DNA of 62,225 nucleotides, from contig DATMPC010000112.1 in assembly GCA_035567895.1 (NCBI GenBank), positions 1 to 62,225 of the forward strand, in the 5' to 3' direction. Position 1 is the stretch's first letter, and each line of letters opens with the position of its first letter. The translations under genes were made by a program, and so were the position numbers. Under the pieces are notes generated by a model. That model did not search any database. It worked only from the letters and a program-made list of their open reading frames with translations, and had not been told where the DNA came from. Below, in pieces: positions 9,492-18,181 of the stretch. The DNA comes from Terriglobales bacterium. Its GTDB lineage: Bacteria; Acidobacteriota; Terriglobia; Terriglobales; Acidobacteriaceae.

Positions 9492-10357
9492 CGTGCTGCG
9501 CTCCGCTGACGCTGAGCTTCGTACAGCGCAATCGAGGCCGCGACTCCCGCGTTTAGGGATTCGACTCGCGACTGCGGAATGGCGACAAACTGGTCCATAT
9601 GAGTTAGCAGTTCGCGGGGCACTCCAGCGCCCTCGTTGCCGACGAACAGTGCGCAGGCGCCGGCGAGGTCTGCATCCGGTAATCGAAGAGGCGAGCGTGG
9701 GCTGCTGCCATCGCCGACGCTGGACTTACCTTCGCCATGCGGGGCAACTAAGGCTAGAGCTCTCACGCGTCGGTTTTGCACTTCAGCGAGCAATTCCGTA
9801 GCGGAGGTTTTGAGCACGGGCAAACGAAAGATCGATCCGGCGGACGCCCTGACGGTCTTCGGATTCCAGTGGTTCACAGTACCTTCGATGCCGACGACGC
9901 CGGTGGCACCGAAGGCTTCGGCGGAACGGACCAGGGTCCCGAAGTTGCCAGGATCCTGAATCGCCGCTGCGACGATTACCAGCGCAGGTGCTGCACCAAA
10001 AACCGATTGCAAGTCATGGTCAGCTACCTTTATTAGTGCGGCGATGCCTTGCGGATGTTCGGTGAGCACCGCGCTGTCGAAGACGCGATCGGGCAGGAGC
10101 ACAGCATCGGCATGCTTCGTGAGCTGGTCCAGGATCCTTGGCGCCTTGGCCTGCGCGGATTCGCGCACGAACAATGTCTGAATCCTGAGGCGGCTGCGGA
10201 TGGCTTCTTCAATCAACCGTACGCCTTCAACGGCGCACAGACCGTCAATGGCCTGTCCCTGGTTGAAGGCTTGCCGAAGCTCTTTCACGAGAGCGTTCTG
10301 GGCACTGGTTATTGGCCGGAGTCGGGTTGACGCAAGTGCTGGCATGCGCTCAGGCAA
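9488..10357 (-). CDS. SpoU/TrmH-family RNA 2'-O-ribose methyltransferase
   Basis: A 289-residue SPOUT-fold methyltransferase. Residues 1-110 form the N-terminal substrate-binding domain (TSAQNALVKELRQA; LTKHADAVLLPD). The SpoU domain carries motif 1 (IQDPGNFGTLVRSAEAFGA), motif 2 (ALFVGNEGAGVPRELL) and motif 3 (IPQSRVESLNAGVAASIALYE). The overall length and N-domain are like RlmB/TsnR-type enzymes acting on 23S rRNA; the exact target cannot be told. It is the first gene of a two-gene operon with rarA and divergent from the Sua5 gene. Confidence 0.93.
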   Translation of the reverse strand: MPERMPALASTRLRPITSAQNALVKELRQAFNQGQAIDGLCAVEGVRLIEEAIRSRLRIQTLFVRESAQAKAPRILDQLTKHADAVLLPDRVFDSAVLTEHPQGIAALIKVADHDLQSVFGAAPALVIVAAAIQDPGNFGTLVRSAEAFGATGVVGIEGTVNHWNPKTVRASAGSIFRLPVLKTSATELLAEVQNRRVRALALVAPHGEGKSSVGDGSSPRSPLRLPDADLAGACALFVGNEGAGVPRELLTHMDQFVAIPQSRVESLNAGVAASIALYEAQRQRSAAR

Positions 10358-10412
10358 TTGTATTCCGTGACTTTGGCTGCCCCCGCGGATGACGCTCTTG
10401 CAACGATGATTT

Positions 10413-11102
10413 ATGCTTACCTTCGCGTTTTCACACTTCGTTCATAAGAGGGCACCTTTGCCGGCAGAACTTCTGAAGATCAACAGCAGCCAGCCGGAAC
10501 AAAAGCTTGTAAGTTACGCTGCTGATCGCATTCGCCAGGGACAAGTGCTGGGGATGCCGACCGACACTTTTTATGGCCTTGCTGCCGATCCGGTGAACCT
10601 CCGCGCCGTCGAGCGGATCTACGAGATTAAGAGCCGCTCGCGTCACAAGCCACTGTCCCTGCTGGTAGAGAGCGTTGACCAGGCAGAAGAACTTTCGCGC
10701 AACCCGCCAGACGTGTTCCATCAGTTGGCGGACAAATATTGGCCTGGGCCGCTTACGATCATCGTCAAAGCCAGTTCGCGCTTGCCCCTGAAGGTGACCG
10801 CAAATACGGGCAACGTCGCGCTGCGGGTACCGTCGGCCGCGATTCCGGTTGCTATCATTCGCGAGATCGGATTTCCCATTACGGCTACTTCGGCAAATTT
10901 GCTCGGAGCGTCGGAGTGTACGACGGCAGAGTGTGTTCGCGACCAGATGGGCGATCGCATTTCGATCATCGTTAACGGCGGCCCCACTGAGCGTGACACA
11001 CCGACGACCATCGTCGACTTGAGTGGCGATATGACGCAGTGGCAGATCATCCGGGAGGGCGCAATTCCGGCAGAAGAGATTTCGCAGATCCTCTGGCACT
11101 GA
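10413..11102 (+). CDS. L-threonylcarbamoyladenylate synthase (Sua5/YrdC/TsaC)
   Basis: A 229-residue YrdC-domain protein making threonylcarbamoyl-AMP from Thr, bicarbonate and ATP for the t6A37 modification of tRNAs. The diagnostic motifs are MPTDTFYGLAAD, KSRSRHKPLSLLV, YWPGPLTII, VALRVPSA and ITATSANLLG. The C-terminal Sua5 domain is absent, so it is the short TsaC type. The N-terminal 25 residues are poorly conserved, and an internal start is possible. The stop shares one base with the start of the next gene. Confidence 0.95.
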   Translation: MLTFAFSHFVHKRAPLPAELLKINSSQPEQKLVSYAADRIRQGQVLGMPTDTFYGLAADPVNLRAVERIYEIKSRSRHKPLSLLVESVDQAEELSRNPPDVFHQLADKYWPGPLTIIVKASSRLPLKVTANTGNVALRVPSAAIPVAIIREIGFPITATSANLLGASECTTAECVRDQMGDRISIIVNGGPTERDTPTTIVDLSGDMTQWQIIREGAIPAEEISQILWH

Positions 11103-11701
11103 TGTCGCGTACTCGTCGGCCTCGAATCTGGTGGCGGCTCCTTCTCGCTCTCTTTGCGGGAGCTCTGGCTTGGGTGGTGGCGATCTTTTGGCTCATCAGT
11201 CGCCAAGCTGGTCGCGATGAATCTCGCAAGGCAGATGCCATCGTTGTCTTTGGCGCTGCGGAGTACGCTGGTCGTCCATCGCCTATCTATCGGGCACGCC
11301 TCGATCACGCATATACGTTGTTCAGGAGCGGATTCGCTCCGCTGATCATTACCAGCGGGGGAGCGGCCGATGATCCGAACTTCACCGAGGGAGGAGTTGG
11401 CAGAGATTACCTTGTCTCGCGCGGCGTGCCGGATGGTGCAGTAATCGCTGAGACACAAAGTGGAGACACCAGCGAATCGGCCGCGCGCATTGCCAATATT
11501 TTCCGGACAAATCGGCTGCATACCTGCCTCGCAGTGAGTGACGGCTATCACATGTTTCGCGTGAAGCGGATGCTGGAACGCGAAGGCCTGACCGCATACG
11601 CATCGCCACGGCCGGATTCTCGTTCATCCAGTCACTGGCAGCGGACCAAAGTGAAGCTGCGGGAGGTTATGAGCTATACAGCGTGGAAGTTGGGTTTTTG
11701 A
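11102..11701 (+). CDS. YdcF/ElyC/SanA-type DUF218 membrane protein
   Basis: A 199-residue protein with one N-terminal membrane anchor (LLLALFAGALAWVVAIFWLI) and a DUF218 domain facing the periplasm. Family motifs seen are ADAIVVFGAAEY, LIITSGG, SGDTSESA and VSDGYHMFRVKRM. DUF218 proteins such as ElyC and SanA affect envelope integrity; the exact reaction is not settled. The start overlaps the stop of the Sua5 gene by one base, which argues for co-expression. Confidence 0.9.
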   Translation: MSRTRRPRIWWRLLLALFAGALAWVVAIFWLISRQAGRDESRKADAIVVFGAAEYAGRPSPIYRARLDHAYTLFRSGFAPLIITSGGAADDPNFTEGGVGRDYLVSRGVPDGAVIAETQSGDTSESAARIANIFRTNRLHTCLAVSDGYHMFRVKRMLEREGLTAYASPRPDSRSSSHWQRTKVKLREVMSYTAWKLGF

Positions 11702-11704
11702 GGA

Positions 11705-11932
11705 ACGGCCAAAAATCCGGGAGCCAACCAAGAACTGGGGAAAAAACAGGGAGATTTTCGGATCGATGCCGGAAATCGTCAAATTCTGCCCAAAATACGC
11801 GAAATTCTCGCAAAACCAGGGAATTAACAGGGAATTCTGTGGATTTCTCTGCAAGCCTCGAGTTACGAAACAATTAGAGCTATTTGCGCGAGGATTCAAA
11901 AAAAGAACAGGGAATTATCAGGGATTGAACAT
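11705..11932 (+). repeat. Dispersed 'CAGGGA' intergenic repeat, copy A
   Basis: About 225 bp that fill the gap between two convergent genes. The core CAGGGAATTAACAGGGA lies at 11817-11833, is preceded by AAATTCTGCCCAAAATA, and the copy ends with AACAGGGAATTATCAGGGA. The same blocks in the same order occur at 57045-57262 (opposite strand) and, more diverged, at 61668-61885. Reading frames inside it on both strands are by-products of the repeat. Confidence 0.85.
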
Positions 11933-11966
11933 CGCCTAAGGACGCTTCCGCAGACTGTTTGCCCGG

Positions 11967-12611
11967 CTATCTGACCAAAGCCATCAGCCGGACAGGTCCT
12001 TCCTCGGCTCCATCGATCTTTTCCGGGGCTGCAATCGCTATGCCTCCCGACTGAGGTACCAGGGAGAGATTCGCTACATTCTCCAGCTCGTAGATGCCCC
12101 GATTGGCAAGGTATGGCTTCTCGCTAGCTGGAGCCGCCGCTGTACCGGCACTCCCAATTCCAACGATGTTGCGGGCCTCGGCCAGAAAGTGCAGTGCGTC
12201 CTCGCTGAACTGCGGCGTGTGTTGTTTCTTTGACGTCAGGAGGACGATCGCTCCTTGCGGCACAGCGCCGTGATCGCGCTCATAGTCAGCTACGTCATTC
12301 ATCGTGACCAGGGATTCCGAATCAGGAAAGTTCTTGCGTTGTGCTTCGATCACGGCGAGCGGCGCAACCAGACGTGTTGCGGGAAGGGTATCGACCGTCC
12401 AGACTCCTCCGCTCTTCGCCGGAGCTACCAGAATCGTATTACGCGACGAACTCAGATCGACTCTAAGCGTTGTCGACGCGGTGAGGTCCACCACCGCCCG
12501 AAACTGCGGTCCTGTTCCAAGGCTATGTGTTTGGGCTGCAAACAGCAGGATCGCGATGGAAAGCGTTGCTGCCACTACGCAAGCCTGAATCTTTAACACT
12601 CTCAAATTCAT
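11967..12611 (-). CDS. Secreted cyclase-family (kynurenine formamidase fold) protein, metal ligands lost
   Basis: A 214-residue protein with a signal peptide (CVVAATLSIAILLFAAQ). The segments VVDLT, WTVDTLPATRLVAPLAVIE, GAIVLLTSKK, FSEDALHFLAEARNIVGIG, RGIYELENVANL and APEKIDGAEEGPVRLMAL follow the cyclase/Bacterial_cyclase family from end to end. The family signature HxGTHxDxPxH is replaced by SRNTILVAPAK: all three His and the Asp are gone while the flanking Leu, Ala and Pro remain. The fold is therefore probably kept without the Mn/Zn centre. It may bind a ligand rather than hydrolyse one. It lies downstream of, and in the same direction as, the D-aminoacylase-like gene. Confidence 0.8.
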   Translation of the reverse strand: MNLRVLKIQACVVAATLSIAILLFAAQTHSLGTGPQFRAVVDLTASTTLRVDLSSSRNTILVAPAKSGGVWTVDTLPATRLVAPLAVIEAQRKNFPDSESLVTMNDVADYERDHGAVPQGAIVLLTSKKQHTPQFSEDALHFLAEARNIVGIGSAGTAAAPASEKPYLANRGIYELENVANLSLVPQSGGIAIAAPEKIDGAEEGPVRLMALVR

Positions 12612-12750
12612 GAACTACTCTCAAAACCTAGTACGTAAGTCCAGCGTCTGGAGTTGCACGCCAGCGACTCATCTTATGAGATGCATGTAGTTACCATCCG
12701 TTGCAGCAGCTCAGGTTAAAAATCTGTGATGGACTGCCTGCAACTTGGGC

Positions 12751-14715
12751 CTAATTGGTTCTTTCTAGCGCAAAGCCAAACCACAGCGGATTCGATCCGT
12801 TGTAGTTGAGGGTGCGCTTCTGCGACGTGAACCCCATGCGAGCCGCGCTGAGTGCACAGTTCTCACATGACTGCTCCAACGGGATTTCGTATTTGCCTTC
12901 TCGTCCTGAAGTCGCGCTCCCGACCTCCCTACCCGAGGTATCGGTCAGGACAATTTTTGTACGAGGCAAGGGCCAACCGTCGGTATCGCTTACGAATCCT
13001 CTGACGCTGCCACGCGGCGCGAGTCCTTCGGGAGCGATTGCTCTCGCCTGGTAAGCAGGCCCGCGTAGAGGACGGCCGCCATACTCTCCAGTCACCTTCT
13101 CGTGCTCGAGCGCGAGCGTTCCGTTTACGAACACATACTCGATTCCCACACTGGGACGATTCGGCAATTCGAACGTCGCAACATCGAGTACTTTCGCCGG
13201 ATTGAAGATGGTGATGTCGGCAAAGTAGTCCTCGCGTAGAAGGCCGCGATGGTCGAGGCGCACACGCTGGGCGGGAAGGGAAGTGAACTTGCGAATCGCA
13301 TCTTCCAGCCGGAGTAAATGTTCCTCGCGAACATATTTGCCGAGGATTCGAGCGAAACTTCCGTAGGCTCGCGGATGCGACTTCGACTCACCGAGAAGGC
13401 CATCGGGCGCTACCTCGCCGTAATCGGTGCCGACGCTTACCCAGGGCTGCTGCATTGCGAGGCGGACATCGTTTTCCTGCATGCTGAAGTAGGCTGCGCC
13501 GATGCCATCTTTGCTCTGGATCAGGAGATCGCAAATGGCATCGAACGGCTGCTTGTTCTGCGTGCGAGCCACGTCCGCGACGGTGCGTCCTTCATATTGT
13601 TTCAGTTCGGGAACAATGGTGGAGACGAGCATGACGCCTTCCGGTCCGCCAACTCCGCGCCACATGTTTTCGTAACCCTTGCCTCCCTCAAGCTCCTGGC
13701 GGATGGCTTCTTTTGTCTTCGGGTCCTTCAACCGCGCGACCAGTGCTTCTGATCCACCTTCGTGATACTTCGGGGGAATGAGGGCGCCAAGCGATGTGGC
13801 GGAGGCGGTATAGGGATACTGATCAGCAGTAACGTCAATGCCATTGGTACGAGCGTCTTCAATCTTGGAGACGACCTGCGGCATCTTCCCCCAGTTCTGT
13901 TTTCCCGAAACCTTCAAGTGGAAAATCTCAACCGGAATATTCGCTTCGCGCGAGATTCGGAAGGCTTCATCGAGTGCCTGCATCTCCTCGTCGCCTTCGT
14001 TACGCATGTGGGTGACGTAGATTCCGCCGTACTTTGAGGCGATCTTCGCAAGCGCGATCAGCTCATCGGTTTGGGCATAGTTCGAGGGCGCGTAGATCAA
14101 TGCCGTCGAGATTCCCATCGCTCCGTCGAGCATGGCGTCGCCCACGAACTCTTCCATATCTTTTAACTCGTCGGGAGTTGGTGCGCGATTTACCTGACCT
14201 AGAACCTTCTTGCGGACTTGACCGGCTCCAACGTACGTGCCTAGATTGATGGCCGAACCTTGCTTGGCCAGCCGGTTGAAATACTGGTCGAGACTCTCCC
14301 AGTCGACGGTCAGATGAAAGTGCTCGAGGAAGTCCTTCTGTTCTACCAAGTCGGATTTCGCAAACGGAGCGACGGACTCCCCTTCGCCCGTGATTTCGGT
14401 GGTAATGCCTTGTGTCAGCTTGCTAATCGCGCGTTTGTCGATCAGCAGGTTCGTCTCCGATTGCCCAAGCATGTCGATAAAGCCAGGGGCAACGGCCAGT
14501 CCGGTAGCATCGACTGTGCGCTTAGCCTTCACATCGGTGGCGGCGTGTCCGATAAACGCGATGCGGTCGCCGATGATCCCCACGTCTCCGTAGAACCAGG
14601 GATTGCCGCTGCCGTCAACGATCTTGCCGTTGCGAATGAGGGTGTCGTACTGCTGGGAGAAGGCTGATGCCGTGAAGATTCCGGAGAGGAAAATCAGCAG
14701 AATTCTAGTTTTCAT
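12751..14715 (-). CDS. Secreted N-acyl-D-amino-acid deacylase-like amidohydrolase with C-terminal regulatory-like domain
   Basis: 654 residues with a signal peptide (ILLIFLSGIFTASAFS). It has the D-aminoacylase layout: YDTLIRNGKIVDGSGNPW at the small barrel, GITTEITGEG, THMRNEGDE, VEIFHLKVSG, ADQYPYTAS, VSVGTDYG and the closing LPAQRVRLDHRGLL. The usual GFIDxHxH metal motif on the first strand reads GFIDMLGQSE, so only the later His ligands remain. After about residue 565 there is a carboxypeptidase-regulatory-like beta-sandwich (GSVRGFVSDTDGWPLPRTKI), rare in this family. The substrate is unknown; a periplasmic peptide or N-acyl amino acid is plausible. Confidence 0.85.
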   Translation of the reverse strand: MKTRILLIFLSGIFTASAFSQQYDTLIRNGKIVDGSGNPWFYGDVGIIGDRIAFIGHAATDVKAKRTVDATGLAVAPGFIDMLGQSETNLLIDKRAISKLTQGITTEITGEGESVAPFAKSDLVEQKDFLEHFHLTVDWESLDQYFNRLAKQGSAINLGTYVGAGQVRKKVLGQVNRAPTPDELKDMEEFVGDAMLDGAMGISTALIYAPSNYAQTDELIALAKIASKYGGIYVTHMRNEGDEEMQALDEAFRISREANIPVEIFHLKVSGKQNWGKMPQVVSKIEDARTNGIDVTADQYPYTASATSLGALIPPKYHEGGSEALVARLKDPKTKEAIRQELEGGKGYENMWRGVGGPEGVMLVSTIVPELKQYEGRTVADVARTQNKQPFDAICDLLIQSKDGIGAAYFSMQENDVRLAMQQPWVSVGTDYGEVAPDGLLGESKSHPRAYGSFARILGKYVREEHLLRLEDAIRKFTSLPAQRVRLDHRGLLREDYFADITIFNPAKVLDVATFELPNRPSVGIEYVFVNGTLALEHEKVTGEYGGRPLRGPAYQARAIAPEGLAPRGSVRGFVSDTDGWPLPRTKIVLTDTSGREVGSATSGREGKYEIPLEQSCENCALSAARMGFTSQKRTLNYNGSNPLWFGFALERTN

Positions 14716-14766
14716 GAGCGATGGACGGTGAGCTCCGTGGGTGTCGGACTAAAAGTGTGTACTGGT

Positions 14767-15636
14767 TTACCACGCAACAATCGTCGCAAGCAAAGCGGCT
14801 GCAAATGTGGAGAGGAGATTTACTGTGTTGTTGCTCAGCCGGCCGCGTCGCTCTAGCGTTGCGCCAAGCAGGCTATCCAGAAGCATTCCGACGATTGCCG
14901 CCATGGCGACCACGACAGCGCGACGCAGATCCAGTATGCCAGTGAGGAGTGCTTCCAGTGCGACCAAAGCAGCCGCGACCGCTCCCAGCAGCGTTCCCGG
15001 AATGCTGATAGCTCCGTCGGTTCCCGCCGGCACGATCCTTCCTGAACTGACTAGCCGCGCCTCAACTGCCAGCGCTTTGCCGGTCTCACTCGAAACCGTG
15101 TCGCAGGCTGCCTCAGCAAGGGCGGCGAGGCTTCCGACGATCAGAGGCAAACGATAAGGAGCAATTGCAGACAGAGCTGCGAACATTGCAGAGATTCCGA
15201 CATTCGCCAGCACCTGTGCTCCATCGCGTCCACCGGCACGTTCGGCTATGGTCAATAGTTGCTTCCGCGTTCTTCCGAACTTAGTGGCTGCCAGCGTGAG
15301 GACAAAAACCAGAAGCACGGCAACGAAAATTGCCGGTCCACAGGAGAGGAATAGCAGCCCGGTAACCAGAAAGCCCGCGGCCGCGCCGGACCGGGTCACT
15401 CCGCGTAAGCTCGTGGCCACTAGAGCAAAGCCAAGCGTAATCAGGAGGGCTGGCAAGAGTCGCGTGCGGAAAGGAACCCTCAGGGCAATAACAGCGACCA
15501 GACCTAGCAGGACGAGTGCAAACACTATCCAGGCGCTCACTTTGCTGGTGCGAAGTGGTGCGGAAGCGTGAGAGACCGCGCCCGTGGATGGTGGTGGCAA
15601 GGACGGCACCTGCTGGGGGTACCTGCATCGTAACAA
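14767..15636 (-). CDS. DUF92 integral membrane protein
   Basis: A 289-residue membrane protein with about seven hydrophobic segments. The DUF92 signatures are GRDGAQVLANVGISA, ACDTVSSETGKA, VPAGTDGAISIPGTLLG and LLDSLLGATLERRG. Plant and cyanobacterial relatives (VTE6) are phytyl-phosphate kinases; the role in heterotrophic bacteria is not known, but a polyprenyl- or lipid-phosphate kinase is a fair guess. The first 25 residues precede the first membrane segment and may not be translated. It is divergent from ku. Confidence 0.85.
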   Translation of the reverse strand: MLRCRYPQQVPSLPPPSTGAVSHASAPLRTSKVSAWIVFALVLLGLVAVIALRVPFRTRLLPALLITLGFALVATSLRGVTRSGAAAGFLVTGLLFLSCGPAIFVAVLLVFVLTLAATKFGRTRKQLLTIAERAGGRDGAQVLANVGISAMFAALSAIAPYRLPLIVGSLAALAEAACDTVSSETGKALAVEARLVSSGRIVPAGTDGAISIPGTLLGAVAAALVALEALLTGILDLRRAVVVAMAAIVGMLLDSLLGATLERRGRLSNNTVNLLSTFAAALLATIVAW

Positions 15637-15726
15637 ACGCGACCGTTTGTAATCTTGAATTTACGAGCTCCGAAGGTAGAATTACGCTCCTACGCTGTTG
15701 GGCCCTGTTGAGACAAAGGAATAACT

Positions 15727-16608
15727 ATGGCTGCCTCCGTTTGGACTGGATATCTGACGTTTGGCCTTATCTCGATGCCCGTGCGGTTGTTTTCTGGCGC
15801 TCGCCCTAATCATGTCTCTTTTCACATGTTGCATCGCGACGATCATGTGCGGGTGAAGCAGCAGCTCATCTGCCCGGAAGAGGACAAAGTGATCGGCCGC
15901 GACGAGATCGTGAAGGGATACGAGTTCCGCAAGGGCGAGTACGTGATCATCGAGCCCGAAGAGCTCAAGAGGATCGAGCCGAAGACGGCAAAGACGATGG
16001 AGATTCTGGAGTTCGTCAAGGCCGAAGAGATTGATCCAATCTATTTCGAGTCGTCTTACTACCTCATGCCGGAAGAAGCAGGTAAGCGTCCGTACGCACT
16101 GTTGCAGAAGGCCCTTGAGGATAGCAAACATGTGGCGGTGGCGAAGCTCGCGATGCACAACCGCGAGTACACGGTGTTTTTACGGCCATATACCGGCGGC
16201 ATGATGCTGCACACCATGTACTACCAGGACGAAATCCGCGAGGTTGAGAATTTCGGCAAGAGCGATGTTGAGATCAAAGATGCTGAGTTAAAGGTCGCGC
16301 ATCAACTTGTGCAGGCGCTCGCCGCGGACTGGGATCCGAAGAAGTATTACGACACTTTCGAAACCAACGTTAAAGAGCTAATCAAGGCGCATCTCGAAGG
16401 CAAGCACGTGGTCGGCGTGGAGAAACCGAAAAAAGCCGCGCCAGTTGTCGATTTGATGGACGCGCTTAAGCAAAGCCTGGCACAGATGGAAGGCAAGAAG
16501 AAAGGTCCGCAGCGGGCGATCGAGTATCAGCGCGAGAATCAGGTGCGCATCAGCGACGAACCACAGGCTGTCGCGAAGAAAGTGGCCAAGAAGAAAAAGA
16601 GCGCGTAG
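15727..16608 (+). CDS. ku: Ku protein, bacterial non-homologous end joining
   Basis: A 293-residue homodimeric Ku. The opening SVWTGYLTFGLISMPVRLF and the core HRDDHVRVKQQLICPEEDK and YLMPEEAGKRPYALL are standard. The C-terminal tail after residue 245 is Lys-rich (AKKVAKKKKSA), as in Ku proteins that recruit and stimulate LigD or bind DNA off the ends. No ligD homologue is present in the window, so the ligase partner must be elsewhere. A palindromic repeat pair follows the gene. Confidence 0.97.
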   Translation: MAASVWTGYLTFGLISMPVRLFSGARPNHVSFHMLHRDDHVRVKQQLICPEEDKVIGRDEIVKGYEFRKGEYVIIEPEELKRIEPKTAKTMEILEFVKAEEIDPIYFESSYYLMPEEAGKRPYALLQKALEDSKHVAVAKLAMHNREYTVFLRPYTGGMMLHTMYYQDEIREVENFGKSDVEIKDAELKVAHQLVQALAADWDPKKYYDTFETNVKELIKAHLEGKHVVGVEKPKKAAPVVDLMDALKQSLAQMEGKKKGPQRAIEYQRENQVRISDEPQAVAKKVAKKKKSA

Positions 16609-16624
16609 AGCAAACACCCCAGTA

Positions 16625-16646
16625 GAGACGCAGCATGCTGCGTCTC
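16625..16646. repeat. REP-like palindrome, copy 1
   Basis: A 22-bp perfect palindrome with core GACGCAGCATGCTGCGTC and flanking GA/TC, 17 bases after the ku stop. A second copy in the opposite orientation lies at 16701-16720, giving the inverted-pair arrangement seen in REP doublets. A third, less perfect copy is at 21381-21400. Confidence 0.8.
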
Positions 16647-16700
16647 CTCCATTGCGGCATAGGCTTCCACAAGATTGTCTTCCACCATGGTGCATCGTGA

Positions 16701-16720
16701 AGACGCAGCGTGCTGCGTCT
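16701..16720. repeat. REP-like palindrome, copy 2
   Basis: AGACGCAGC-GT-GCTGCGTCT is a perfect 9-bp dyad with a 2-bp centre. Its flanks (CTACC on the right) are the reverse complement of the left flank of copy 1 (AGTAG), so the two form an inverted pair about 55 bp apart upstream of mnmA. Confidence 0.8.
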
Positions 16721-16805
16721 CTACCTGATAAACCTCATATAATTGGATTGTCAGTCCCTCCTTAAGCCTCCCTGGCTTGCTGTTGTGACTGCATCCAGCT
16801 CATTT

Positions 16806-17912
16806 ATGACCAAGCCAACCATCGCCGTAGCCATGTCTGGAGGAGTGGACTCCTCCACCGTCGCGGCCATGCTGCGGGCGGATGGCCATTCCGTGGTCGG
16901 GTTGACAATGCAGCTTTGGAATCAGCGACGACTGGCTGGGCGCGAGGGAATGCCGGAGCAGGTGCAAGGGCGATGCTGCTCGATCGAGGACGTTTACGAT
17001 GCACGCCACGTCGCCGAACATCTTGAGATTCCGTACTACGTAGTTAACCATCAAGATCGCTTCGAGAGAGATGTAGTGCGACCGTTCGTTGACGAGTATC
17101 TCTCTGGCCGCACACCGATTCCGTGCAGTCTCTGCAACAATCATTTGAAGTTTGATCAGCTGCTGATCACCGCCCAGCAGATCGGTGCTGACCTACTTGC
17201 GACTGGACATTACGCGCGCGTTGAATATTCCCAGGAGCGCGGTCGATGGTTTCTGCTGCGGGGCCGCGATCTGAGTAAGGACCAAAGCTACTTCCTCTTT
17301 GGACTTACGCAGGAGCAACTGAGCCGCACGTTGTTTCCTTTAGGGAATATGTCAAAGCCAGAGGTTCGCGATTTGGCACACCAGCACGGTCTGGCGCTGG
17401 CAGAGAAGCCCGACTCGCAGGAGATTTGTTTCGTTCCCGGCGGGGATTACAAGCGGTTCATCGATGCATACCTTGATGAGCAGGGCGAACAACTGCCTGA
17501 TACGTCGGGCGAACTGGTAACGACTTCCGGCGAAGTCGTCGGCACCCACGCCGGCATTCACAATTTCACTGTGGGACAGCGAAAGGGACTGGGAATTGCG
17601 ACTGGATCTCCCCTTTACGTGATCGAGTTGCGCGGCGACAAGCGACAAGTGGTCGTTGGAGCAGGCGATGATTTGCGTTCGCAAACGCTGCGAGCGCATC
17701 GTCTGAACTGGATCGCTTTCGAGAATCTCGATCGGCCAGTGCGTGTGAAGGCCAAGATTCGCCATCGTCATGAGCCGGCAGATGCGGAAGTCAGAATGGA
17801 CGGCGATTACGCGCTGGTTACTTTTGACGAGCCACAGAGGGCGATCACGCCTGGACAGGCGGTTGTGTTTTACGACAGGGACATTGTGGTGGGCGGCGGT
17901 TGGATCTGCTGA
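16806..17912 (+). CDS. mnmA: tRNA-specific 2-thiouridylase MnmA
   Basis: 368 residues from the ATG that begins [17 protein letters not shown], the PP-loop that adenylates U34 of tRNA Lys, Glu and Gln. The catalytic Cys pair is Cys110 in PCSLCN and Cys208 in [29 protein letters not shown] and [12 protein letters not shown] are standard blocks. An in-frame upstream extension adds 21 residues that do not resemble the family and was rejected. A REP-like pair lies upstream, and a long inverted element downstream. Confidence 0.97.
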   Translation: MTKPTIAVAMSGGVDSSTVAAMLRADGHSVVGLTMQLWNQRRLAGREGMPEQVQGRCCSIEDVYDARHVAEHLEIPYYVVNHQDRFERDVVRPFVDEYLSGRTPIPCSLCNNHLKFDQLLITAQQIGADLLATGHYARVEYSQERGRWFLLRGRDLSKDQSYFLFGLTQEQLSRTLFPLGNMSKPEVRDLAHQHGLALAEKPDSQEICFVPGGDYKRFIDAYLDEQGEQLPDTSGELVTTSGEVVGTHAGIHNFTVGQRKGLGIATGSPLYVIELRGDKRQVVVGAGDDLRSQTLRAHRLNWIAFENLDRPVRVKAKIRHRHEPADAEVRMDGDYALVTFDEPQRAITPGQAVVFYDRDIVVGGGWIC

Positions 17913-17958
17913 TCTCTGAGCCCCATGGAAGCGATTCCAAAACGAATCCCCCTACTGG

Positions 17959-18123
17959 GCTGTCATCCTGAGCCCATCTTTTGGGCGAAGGATCTCCCGA
18001 GATGCGTCAGGCTCAAATGCATAGTCGCGGCTCTTTCACGAGACTCTTGGCCAAAGAGCCGACAAATTAATCCGATCATATCGCGGGAGATCCTTCGGCC
18101 AACATCGGGCCTCAGGATGACAG
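17959..18123. repeat. 165-bp inverted-repeat element (palindromic, MITE/REPIN-like)
   Basis: The ends are inverted: GCTGTCATCCTGAG at the left (17959-17972) and CTCAGGATGACAGC at the right (18110-18123). An inner pair, GAAGGATCTCCCG (17987-17999) and CGGGAGATCCTTC (18084-18096), is also perfectly inverted. The element could fold into one long imperfect hairpin and lies between convergent genes (mnmA and a membrane-anchored hypothetical). TGTCATCCTGAG-type repeats are abundant in acidobacterial genomes. Confidence 0.8.
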
Positions 18124-18181
18124 CGTGTAAGGATGGCGGCGGAGCAATGTAGGAATAATCGCTTTGGTGTGCCGCCCTGCC

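Noticed and set aside
10431-11099. 222-codon minus-strand open frame opposite the Sua5/TsaC gene
   Set aside because: It lies almost wholly opposite a clear YrdC-domain gene, has no family motif and no signal peptide; it is a shadow frame.
11624-11899. Short proteins in the repeat at 11.7 kb (both strands)
   Set aside because: They arise from the dispersed CAGGGA repeat; the same type of frame appears in the copies at 57.1 and 61.7 kb without shared coding features.
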